This document shows, piece by piece, positions 8,875 through 15,650 of a stretch of DNA of 64,000 nucleotides. The notes beneath the pieces were generated by a model, which did not search any database, was not told where the DNA came from, and was given only the letters and a program-made list of their open reading frames with translations. Numbering within the stretch: position 1 is the first letter of the stretch; each line of letters opens with the position of its first letter. A program made the translations under genes and the position numbers. This DNA is from Thermoanaerobaculum sp964488355 (GTDB lineage Bacteria > Acidobacteriota > Thermoanaerobaculia > Thermoanaerobaculales > Thermoanaerobaculaceae): NCBI GenBank assembly GCA_964488355.1, contig CAZAUJ010000015.1, positions 1-64,000 of the forward strand, read 5' to 3'.

Positions 8875-10070
8875 CGCCCTCCTGAAAGGGCCAGCACCGG
8901 GTCAAGCCGGGCGGCGCGGTAGGCGGGCCACAGGCCGAACAGCCCTCCTACGCCCAGGGCCACACCTAGGGCGGCCAGGTACGCCCAAAGAGGTGCCGAA
9001 GCGGGGAAGGCAGGGTAAAAGTGAACCAACAGGCGAACCCCCCCGCTGCCCAAGGCCAGGCCCAGAAAGCCACCGGCAGCGGCTAAACACAGGGCTTCCA
9101 AGAGAAACACCAGCAGCACCTGCCCTTCAGCCACACCCACCGCTTTGAGCACGCCAATTTCCCGTCGGCGCTCCGTCACCGAGATAAGCATGACGTTCAT
9201 GATGCCAATGCCGGCCACCACCAGCGAAACGGCGGCAATGCCGGTGAGCGCCCAGGTAAGCGCCTGGAGGATGGCAGAAAAGGCTTCCAGCAGGGCATCC
9301 TGACTCACCACCGTCACGTCCTCCCCGCGATGGCGCTGGTAAAGGAGCCGCTCCAGGCGAGCGCGCACCGCCTCCATGTCCTGCTGGTGCTGGCACTCCA
9401 CCAAAATGCGGAAGAGTGAGCTACGGTTGAAGATGCGCATGGCCGTCTGCGCCGGCACGAACACTAGCTCATCGAAATCGAAACCCAAACCTCGCCCACG
9501 GGGAGCCAAAACCCCCACCACGCGGAAGCGGTGGGGGCCGACGCCCACGGTCTTGCCCAAAGGGCTTTCGCCGCGAAAGAGCTCACGCGCTACCTTCCAG
9601 CCCAAAACGATCTCGTGGCCGCCAGCGAGCCAGTCCCTTTCAGGCAAGAAACGACCCTCCTGAACCACCAACCGCCGAACGGTGAGGAACTGGGCGGTGG
9701 TACCTAGCACCGGCACCGCCCGGGAAAGGTCGCCGAAGCGCACGGTCTCGGCTCCGGAGGCCAAAGGCGCCACCTCCCGCACGCCGGAAAGTCGCCGCAG
9801 CGCCAGCGCGTCTTCGATGGTGAGGTCGCGTACTACCCCGCCGTAGGGAGCGGCGCCGGTGGTTTCCACTTTTCCGGGAAGCACGATGAGCAGGTTGGAG
9901 CCCAAATTGGCAAACTCGTGCCTCACGTAGCGACGGGCTCCCTCGCCAAGGGCGGTGAGGGCCACCACCGCGCCAATGCCCACGCTCACGCCAGCAACCG
10001 TAAGCCCCGTACGCAACCGGTGGCCCCGCAGGGCGCCCCAGGCAAACGATAACGCGTCCGCCAGCCTCAT
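8871..10070 (-). CDS. ABC transporter permease, MacB-type (upstream copy)
   Basis: 399 aa. ATG at 10070 gives an ATGA overlap with the ATPase stop; longer in-frame forms reach back into the ATPase gene and have non-coding-like composition. Helix 1 (RTGLTVAGVSVGIGAVVALT), a periplasmic MacB_PCD domain, three C-terminal helices, tail YRAARLDPVLALSGGR. Family members export macrolides, peptides or lipids with an adaptor and an ATPase, both encoded immediately upstream. Confidence 0.88.
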   Translation of the reverse strand: MRLADALSFAWGALRGHRLRTGLTVAGVSVGIGAVVALTALGEGARRYVRHEFANLGSNLLIVLPGKVETTGAAPYGGVVRDLTIEDALALRRLSGVREVAPLASGAETVRFGDLSRAVPVLGTTAQFLTVRRLVVQEGRFLPERDWLAGGHEIVLGWKVARELFRGESPLGKTVGVGPHRFRVVGVLAPRGRGLGFDFDELVFVPAQTAMRIFNRSSLFRILVECQHQQDMEAVRARLERLLYQRHRGEDVTVVSQDALLEAFSAILQALTWALTGIAAVSLVVAGIGIMNVMLISVTERRREIGVLKAVGVAEGQVLLVFLLEALCLAAAGGFLGLALGSGGVRLLVHFYPAFPASAPLWAYLAALGVALGVGGLFGLWPAYRAARLDPVLALSGGR

Positions 10071-10741
10071 GGCACCCCCGGTGTCACCAGCCGGCCGTCG
10101 GCCAGGCGGTAAACCTCTTGGGCAAAGGAGGCAATTTCCGGGTCGTGGGTCACCAACACCACCGTCATGCCCTGCCGGTGGAGGGCGCCCACCAGCTCCA
10201 TGACCTCGGCAGCCGAGGCCCGGTCCAAGTTGCCCGTGGGCTCGTCGGCCAAGAGCAGCCGCGGGCCCATGACCACCGCCCGAGCAATGGCCACCCGCTG
10301 CCGCTCGCCGCCCGAGAGCTGGTCGGGACGGTGATGGGCGCGGTGAGCGAGCCCCACCGCCTCCAACGCTTCCAGCGCTCGTCTCTTGCGCTCGCCGGCT
10401 CCTATCCCGGCAAACCACATGGGCAGCTCCACGTTGCCCAGGGCGGTCAAGCGGCCGAGCAAGTGAAAGAACTGAAAGACAAAGCCTATGGCTTCCCGGC
10501 GCAAGCGGCTTCGCTGGCCCTCGGTTAGCTTGCCCACATCCTGGCCCTCCAAGAGGTAGCTGCCAGCGGTGGGACGGTCCAAAAGGCCCAGGATGTGCAA
10601 TAAGGTGGATTTGCCCGAGCCTGAGGGGCCCATGAGCGCCACAAAGCTCCCCCGGCCAATGGTCAGCGTCACCCCTTCGAGGGCATGCACCACCGCATCC
10701 CCCATGCGATACAGGCGGCTCACGTTCTCCAGCCGGATCAT
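10067..10741 (-). CDS. ABC transporter ATP-binding protein, MacB/LolD type
   Basis: 224 aa, a stand-alone nucleotide-binding domain. Walker A GPSGSGKST, Q-loop in FVFQFFHLL, signature LSGGERQR, Walker B LLLADEPTGNLD and H-loop VTHD. ATG at 10741 overlaps the adaptor stop (ATGA), and its own stop overlaps the permease ATG. In E. coli MacB the NBD and permease are one chain; here they are separate, as in LolD or many soluble MacB-like systems. Confidence 0.93.
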   Translation of the reverse strand: MIRLENVSRLYRMGDAVVHALEGVTLTIGRGSFVALMGPSGSGKSTLLHILGLLDRPTAGSYLLEGQDVGKLTEGQRSRLRREAIGFVFQFFHLLGRLTALGNVELPMWFAGIGAGERKRRALEALEAVGLAHRAHHRPDQLSGGERQRVAIARAVVMGPRLLLADEPTGNLDRASAAEVMELVGALHRQGMTVVLVTHDPEIASFAQEVYRLADGRLVTPGVP

Positions 10742-11871
10742 GCTTTCGGCCGCGCCTTCACACCCGGTTGAATTTCCGGCCGATCGCGGGAGACCACCAC
10801 CGGCTCACCCTCTTGCAACCCCTCCACCACCTCCGTCACCTGCCAGTTGGCCAGGCCCGTGCGAATGTGACGCTCCACCAGCTTGCCCTTTTCCAGCACC
10901 AACACCTGCCTGCCTTCAGCCACCGCCGAGGTGGGCACGCGCAACACGCCCTCGTGGCGGGCAACGATGATTTCCACATCAGCGGAAGCCCCCGGCAACA
11001 CGCCGGTGAGGTCCTGCCCCGCATCGAACTCCACCTCGAGCTCGGCGGTGCGGTTCTGTTCGGCCACGTCCAGCACGTAGCTGGGCAGCTTGCTCACCCT
11101 CGCGGTGAAGACCACCCCGGGGCGCGGATCCACCGTCACCCGCACCATCGCCCCCAAAGGCACGCGGGCAATGTCCAGCTCGTCAATGGGAGCCGCCACG
11201 TACAGCTCCGAAAGGTCCACCAGATCGATGACCGGCGGAATCGGGACACCTGGGGGGGCCGGTGTGATCCATTCCCCCACTTCCGTGGACAGCTCCGCCA
11301 CCACGCCGGCAAAGGGCGCTCGCAGTTCGGTGAGGGAAAGCTGTTCCTGCGCCAGCTTCAAGCTGGCTTGTGCCTGCGCCACCAACGCCTGCGAAGCCGC
11401 ACAGGCCGCGCGGCTCTGTTCCCAACGCGAGGCCAACAGGTCCAGGTTTTGAGCAGAGATGATGCCGTCGGCGGCCAGTCGGCCGCCGCGTTCCCACTCC
11501 CGCTGGGCCAAAGCCGCCGCAGCGCAGGCTTCCTCCTTGCGCGCCGCTGCGGCCGAAAGCTCTTTTTCAGCAAGCTCCAGCTGTGCCCGTTGCACCCGGT
11601 CATCTAGCTTAAGCAGCAGCTCTTCCGCGCCCACCAGTGCCCCGCGGCGGTGCGGCAAAGCCATTACCAGCCCCCCTGTCTGCGGCGAGAGCTTGGCGCG
11701 CCGGCGAGCCTTTACCGTGCCGGCGCGGGTGTTGGCCACGATATCCTCCACCACCCCGCGGCTGACCGAGGCGGTTTCCACTTCCAAAGCCTCGTCTTGC
11801 CCGCGCCACCACAACAGCGTGGCCACCCCAAAGGCAGCCACGGCCAGCACCACCGAAAGCCTTTTTCCCAT
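10738..11871 (-). CDS. Periplasmic adaptor protein, MacA/HlyD-like
   Basis: 377 aa. N-terminal membrane segment (residues 5-21, VVLAVAAFGVATLLWW), lipoyl halves, a long alpha-helical hairpin (about residues 105-175), then beta-barrel and membrane-proximal domains; the C-terminus is basic. It heads the adaptor-ATPase-permease-permease operon, divergent from the DASS transporter gene. The ATG at 11871 is preceded by TAAGAT-N6 and no ribosome-binding site, which predicts a leaderless mRNA. Confidence 0.88.
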   Translation of the reverse strand: MGKRLSVVLAVAAFGVATLLWWRGQDEALEVETASVSRGVVEDIVANTRAGTVKARRRAKLSPQTGGLVMALPHRRGALVGAEELLLKLDDRVQRAQLELAEKELSAAAARKEEACAAAALAQREWERGGRLAADGIISAQNLDLLASRWEQSRAACAASQALVAQAQASLKLAQEQLSLTELRAPFAGVVAELSTEVGEWITPAPPGVPIPPVIDLVDLSELYVAAPIDELDIARVPLGAMVRVTVDPRPGVVFTARVSKLPSYVLDVAEQNRTAELEVEFDAGQDLTGVLPGASADVEIIVARHEGVLRVPTSAVAEGRQVLVLEKGKLVERHIRTGLANWQVTEVVEGLQEGEPVVVSRDRPEIQPGVKARPKA

Positions 11872-11877
11872 GGGCGT

Positions 11878-11883
11878 ATCTTA
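11878..11883 (-). promoter_or_regulatory. -10 element for a leaderless start (MacA-like gene)
   Basis: The minus strand reads TAAGAT, then ACGCCC (six bases), then ATG at 11871. There is no SD and only a weak -35 (GCGAAC-like). Confidence 0.6.
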
Positions 11884-11942
11884 CGCGGTTGCCCCCTAAT
11901 CGTTCGCGCCCACGGCCGCTGGTCATTTTTTGCGGGCACATC

Positions 11943-11972
11943 TTGTACCTTTTGCTACGCTTCGTTTACATT
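11943..11972 (+). promoter_or_regulatory. Candidate promoter of the DASS transporter gene
   Basis: TTGTAC at 11943-11948 and TACATT at 11967-11972 (spacer 18). The hexamer ends 8 bases before ATG 11981 and no SD is visible, so the transcript would have a leader of 0-2 nt. It shares the 11872-11980 interval with the divergent MacA-like promoter. Confidence 0.5.
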
Positions 11973-11980
11973 AACCTTGC

Positions 11981-13480
11981 ATGACCGGCCAGCTTCCTAG
12001 CCAAGGGTCCTGGTCACCGGCAGAGGAAACCTTCGAGCGCGTCCGACGTCGCCTGGGGCTGTGGCTGGGCCCAAGCGTGGCCGCGTGTTGCCTGCTTTGG
12101 CCCTGGCTCCCCGCCTCCCCGGCCCAAAACCGCTTGCTGGCAGTGATGGTTTGGGTTATCACCTGGTGGGTCACCGAGCCGGTGCCTCTGCCCGTGTCTG
12201 CCCTCTTGGCCCCCTCACTGGCAGCCATGCTTGGCGTGGATAGCCCCCAGGCCCTCTTCGCCCCTTTTGCCGATCCGGTGATCTTCCTGTTTCTCGGTAG
12301 CTTCCTCATTGCTCAAGGGGCACAGCGAGCTGGTCTGGACCGCCGCGCGGCGCTTCTCGCGCTCTCGTCCCCCTGGGTGCGGAGCCGTCCTGCCCGCCTG
12401 CTGGTGGCCTGCGGCGCCCTGGTGGCGGTTGTATCCCTGTGGGTTTCCAACACCGCGGCATGCGCCATGATGTACCCCTTGGCCTTGGCGGTGGCCCGCT
12501 ACGCCGGTTTTGGGGAGCGTTCGCCCTTTGTGAAAGCCCTGCTGCTGGCCACCGCCTACGCCGCCTCCATTGGTGGTATCGGCACGCCGGTGGGCACCCC
12601 ACCCAACCTCATCGCCATGGGCCAGTTGGCCAGGATGGCCGGTCGCCCCTTGAGCTTTTTGGACTGGATGGCGGTGGGGCTGCCGGTGAGCCTCGCGCTG
12701 CTGGCCTTGACCCTGGCCTACCTGGCCTGGTTGGCCCGCAGGGGCAGTCCCGGAAGGCCCGCCTCCGCTCCCTGGCAGGCGGGGGAGAAACTCCCGCCCC
12801 TTTCCCGCCGAGAGAAAAACGTGTTGGTGGTGTTTTTCTTGGCGGTGGTGCTGTGGGTAGGCCCTAGCTCAATGGCCCTGCTCCTGGGCTCCCGGCACCC
12901 CCTTGCCGCCCGCCTGGCGGCCCTATTTCCGGAAAGCGTGGTGGCGCTTCTAGCTGGCTCGTTGTTCTTTCTCCTGCCAGCGGAAAAGGGGCGCCGCACC
13001 CTCAGTTGGCAGGAAGCGCTGCAGGTGGACTGGGGGACTCTGCTCCTCTTCGGCGGGGGCCTATGCCTGGGCCAGCAAATGGCGCGCACGGGCCTGGCTG
13101 CCCGGGTGGGCGAATGGCTGGTGACCGCCACGGGTGCTTCTTCCCTCCTCCTGCTCACCTACCTTTTCACCCTCGTGGCTGTCCTGCTCACCGAAATCGC
13201 CTCCAACACCGCTGCTGCCACCATTACCTGCCCGCTGGCCATTGCTGCAGCGCAGGCAGCGGGGGTAAGCCCGGTGCCACCAGCCATGGCCGCAGCCATC
13301 GGCGCCAGCCTGGCCTTTATGCTGCCGGTGTCCACACCGCCCAACGCCATCGTCTACGGTTCGGGTTTGCTGCGCGTCACCGACCTGCTGCGTGCCGGGG
13401 CCTTTCTGGATGCTTTGGCCCTTTTGATCAACCCGCCCCTGGTGGTTTTGCTGTGTCGCCTTTGGGGCTTGAGCCCATGA
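11981..13480 (+). CDS. DASS/SLC13-family anion:sodium symporter
   Basis: 499 aa, about 11-12 membrane helices. Two inverted structural repeats each carry the SNT anion/sodium-binding motif (SNTAA near residue 150 and again near 407) together with Pro-rich loops GTPPNL and STPPNA, which are diagnostic of the DASS fold. Family members move dicarboxylates, tricarboxylates, sulfate or phosphate with sodium; the substrate cannot be told from sequence. It lies 16 nt upstream of the SUMF1-tandem gene, which also seems to have its own promoter. Confidence 0.88.
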   Translation: MTGQLPSQGSWSPAEETFERVRRRLGLWLGPSVAACCLLWPWLPASPAQNRLLAVMVWVITWWVTEPVPLPVSALLAPSLAAMLGVDSPQALFAPFADPVIFLFLGSFLIAQGAQRAGLDRRAALLALSSPWVRSRPARLLVACGALVAVVSLWVSNTAACAMMYPLALAVARYAGFGERSPFVKALLLATAYAASIGGIGTPVGTPPNLIAMGQLARMAGRPLSFLDWMAVGLPVSLALLALTLAYLAWLARRGSPGRPASAPWQAGEKLPPLSRREKNVLVVFFLAVVLWVGPSSMALLLGSRHPLAARLAALFPESVVALLAGSLFFLLPAEKGRRTLSWQEALQVDWGTLLLFGGGLCLGQQMARTGLAARVGEWLVTATGASSLLLLTYLFTLVAVLLTEIASNTAAATITCPLAIAAAQAAGVSPVPPAMAAAIGASLAFMLPVSTPPNAIVYGSGLLRVTDLLRAGAFLDALALLINPPLVVLLCRLWGLSP

Positions 13481-13484
13481 AAGG

Positions 13485-13490
13485 TAGACT
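13485..13490 (+). promoter_or_regulatory. -10 element for a leaderless start (SUMF1-tandem gene)
   Basis: TAGACT at 13485-13490 is followed by six bases (CTGCCC) and then ATG at 13497. It lies just after the DASS transporter stop codon, so the downstream gene can be transcribed independently. No SD is present. Confidence 0.6.
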
Positions 13491-13496
13491 CTGCCC

Positions 13497-15032
13497 ATGA
13501 GAAGAACCTGGCTAGTGCTTTGCTTCTTTTCGCTTCCCGCGGCCGCCCTGGCCCAAGATGAGGTGCTGGTGGATCTGCCCTCGGCTTGGGTGGGCTGTAT
13601 GCCTAGCGATAGCGCCTGCTTGGCCGACGAGAAGCCCGGGCGGCAGCTGCCGTTCCGCCCCTTTTGGATCGACACCCGGGAAGTGACGGTGGCGCGCTTC
13701 CGGACCTTCGCCCAAGCCACCGGGCGGAGCATGCCGCCCCAGCCGCCGGGCAGCGGCGACCACCACCCGGTGGTTAACGTGAGCGATGCGGATGCCGCCG
13801 CCTTCTGCGCCTTTTACGGCCAGCGGCTTCCCAGCGAGGCGGAGTGGGAGGCCGCCGCCCGCGGCCGTTTGGGACCAGCGCTCTATCCCTCTGGAGACCT
13901 GATTTCCACCAACGACGCCAACCTGGCAGGCACAGGGGGCAAGGACCGTTTCCCCGGCTTGGCGCCGGTGGGTTCCTTCCCGCCTAACTCTCTGGGGCTG
14001 TTCGATATGGCTGGCAACGTGTGGGAGTGGGTGGCAGACGACTACGGGCCCCAACCGCCTGAAAGCCAAAAACCGCGCCAGGGCGGCAAGCTGAAGGTGG
14101 TGAAAGGGGGCGCGTGGAACGCCCGAGCGGCTAGTGCCCGCGTTTCCAACCGTGGCCGGCTGCCAGCAGGCGCCGCCAACGAGGCAGTGGGATTTCGCTG
14201 CGCCCGGGACGCGGAGGTCATCCCATCCCCAGCACCTTCTCCCCCACCCCCTGCCCCGGCAGCCGCGCCCCCCTCCCCGGAGCCGGCCCCGAGCCGGCAA
14301 CTGGAGGAAGCGCCGGCCCGGCGGGAAGAGCTGGTGGGCCCGGCACACGTGCCCATGGTCTTCCTCCCCGGAGGCAGTTTCGAGCAAGGCTGTGTCAAGG
14401 GCGACAGCGCCTGTTCCGCTGACGAGCAGCCTCGCCGCAGCGTGCGGCTGTCACCTTTTGCCATTGGCAAGGTCGAGGTGACGGTGGCTCAGTTCCGCAC
14501 GTACGCTCAAGCCACTGGCGCGCCCATGCCGCAGCAGCCCACCTGGTCCGCCGATGACTTCCCCGTGGTGAACGTCACCTGGGAGGAGGCTCAAGGCTTT
14601 TGCCGCTGGTTGGGTGGCCGCCTACCCACCGAGGCGGAATGGGAGTACGCCGCCCGCGGCGGTGCTCGCGGCGAGCGCTACCCCGGAGGGGGCATGACCC
14701 ACGAGCAGGCCAACTTTGACGGCGTGGAAGGGCACGACCAGTTTGCCAAGGCCGCGCCGGTGGGGCAGTTTCCCGCTAATGGCTTCGGGCTTTTCGACAT
14801 GCTCGGCAACGTGTGGGAGTGGTGCCTGGATTGGTACCAGGACGACGCTTACGCCAAAGGTAGCGAAACCGACCCCCAGGGGCCGGAGCTGGGGGAAAGA
14901 AAAGTGGTCCGCGGGGGATCCTTCACCTCCGACCCGGGTCGCCTGCGTCTCTCGTATCGCGCAAGCCTCAAACCCTCCGAGCGTTGGCTATTCACCGGCT
15001 TCCGCTGCGTGCTGCCGCAAGCCGGGCCTTAG
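13497..15032 (+). CDS. Secreted protein with two tandem SUMF1/FGE-like domains
   Basis: 511 aa. Signal peptide (residues 1-19), first formylglycine-generating-enzyme-like domain (about 24-236), a Pro/Ala/Ser linker (about 240-290), second domain (about 291-508). Each domain shows EVTVA-FRT, PVVNV, LP-EAEWE-AARG, and GL-FDM-GNVWEW motifs, and a VV-GG block near its end. In true FGEs the segment after RVVRGGSW carries the catalytic cysteines; here it reads RAASARVSNRG and TSDPGRLRLSYR, with no Cys, so neither domain should make formylglycine. A binding or structural role is more likely. The gene converges on and overlaps the TPR gene by 4 bp. Confidence 0.85.
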   Translation: MRRTWLVLCFFSLPAAALAQDEVLVDLPSAWVGCMPSDSACLADEKPGRQLPFRPFWIDTREVTVARFRTFAQATGRSMPPQPPGSGDHHPVVNVSDADAAAFCAFYGQRLPSEAEWEAAARGRLGPALYPSGDLISTNDANLAGTGGKDRFPGLAPVGSFPPNSLGLFDMAGNVWEWVADDYGPQPPESQKPRQGGKLKVVKGGAWNARAASARVSNRGRLPAGAANEAVGFRCARDAEVIPSPAPSPPPPAPAAAPPSPEPAPSRQLEEAPARREELVGPAHVPMVFLPGGSFEQGCVKGDSACSADEQPRRSVRLSPFAIGKVEVTVAQFRTYAQATGAPMPQQPTWSADDFPVVNVTWEEAQGFCRWLGGRLPTEAEWEYAARGGARGERYPGGGMTHEQANFDGVEGHDQFAKAAPVGQFPANGFGLFDMLGNVWEWCLDWYQDDAYAKGSETDPQGPELGERKVVRGGSFTSDPGRLRLSYRASLKPSERWLFTGFRCVLPQAGP

Positions 15033-15565
15033 GCCCTGCGTCGTGGGTTTTTTTGGCCGCGCTGAACCACGCTCACTTCCATCTTGGGGGGATTGAGGGC
15101 GTGGCGCAGCCTCCCGAGAAAAATGTTGAGCCAGTGGTCGCGAGACAGAGAAGAGATCACCGGTGGCCGACGCCAACCCAGCGTGTGCTTGAGCTGCAGC
15201 AAGCGGCGGTCGTCACCGTCCATCTCCAGGCCCTTGCTTACCGTCTCCACCGCCCTCCGGCGAAAGCCAGCGGCATGGTACAGCATGGCCAGGTTGGCGT
15301 AATGGTCCACCCGTAAGGGCTCAGCCGCCAGCGAGCTTTGGCAAAACTCGATCGCTTGTTTGAACTTTTTTGTGTGCATGCCCAAAGCCAGGGCGTAGTA
15401 GGAAAGGGCCACGGCCGGAACCTTTTCTCCCCGTTGGCGGTAACCGTCCAACACCTCTCCCAGGGTGGTATAGGCCTCTGCCCAATCCCGCTGTTGGGCA
15501 GCCCATATGCCCTCGCGCATCATGGACTTGAGTTGGTCCAGGGTGAGCACCACAGCATCGTCCAT
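15029..15565 (-). CDS. Tetratricopeptide-repeat protein
   Basis: 178 aa, soluble, no signal peptide. Helical repeats of TPR type cover about residues 20-120 (ALSYYALALGMHTKKFKQAI, and LAMLYHAAGFRRRAVETVSK are typical repeat halves), followed by a basic tail ending NPRRRA. ATG at 15565 is chosen because it is preceded by TATACT-N6; longer in-frame versions run into secA. It is divergent from secA and probably a protein-protein adaptor; function unknown. The stop overlaps that of the convergent SUMF1 gene. Confidence 0.75.
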   Translation of the reverse strand: MDDAVVLTLDQLKSMMREGIWAAQQRDWAEAYTTLGEVLDGYRQRGEKVPAVALSYYALALGMHTKKFKQAIEFCQSSLAAEPLRVDHYANLAMLYHAAGFRRRAVETVSKGLEMDGDDRRLLQLKHTLGWRRPPVISSLSRDHWLNIFLGRLRHALNPPKMEVSVVQRGQKNPRRRA

Positions 15566-15571
15566 GGCTGA

Positions 15572-15577
15572 AGTATA
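15572..15577 (-). promoter_or_regulatory. -10 element for a leaderless start (TPR gene)
   Basis: The minus strand reads TATACT (5 of 6 consensus), six bases (TCAGCC), then ATG at 15565. No SD; a weak TTGCCC lies 15 bases further upstream. Confidence 0.65.
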
Positions 15578-15603
15578 ACGCAAAGACCTTGGGGGCAATG
15601 CCC

Positions 15604-15632
15604 TTGCCAGGGAGCACGCTTCGGCGTAGACT
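15604..15632 (+). promoter_or_regulatory. secA promoter
   Basis: TTGCCA (15604-15609), 17-nt spacer, TAGACT (15627-15632). Expected start near 15639 gives a leader of only ~12 nt that still holds the GAGG ribosome-binding site at 15642-15646. Divergent from the TPR gene promoter. Confidence 0.7.
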
Positions 15633-15650
15633 GCGAGCTTCGAGGTGGGT

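Noticed and set aside
10071..10418. N-terminal extension of the MacB-type permease
   Set aside because: Gly/Arg/Pro-rich translation opposite to family expectation and overlapping the ATPase gene; ATG 10070 fits the ATGA overlap.
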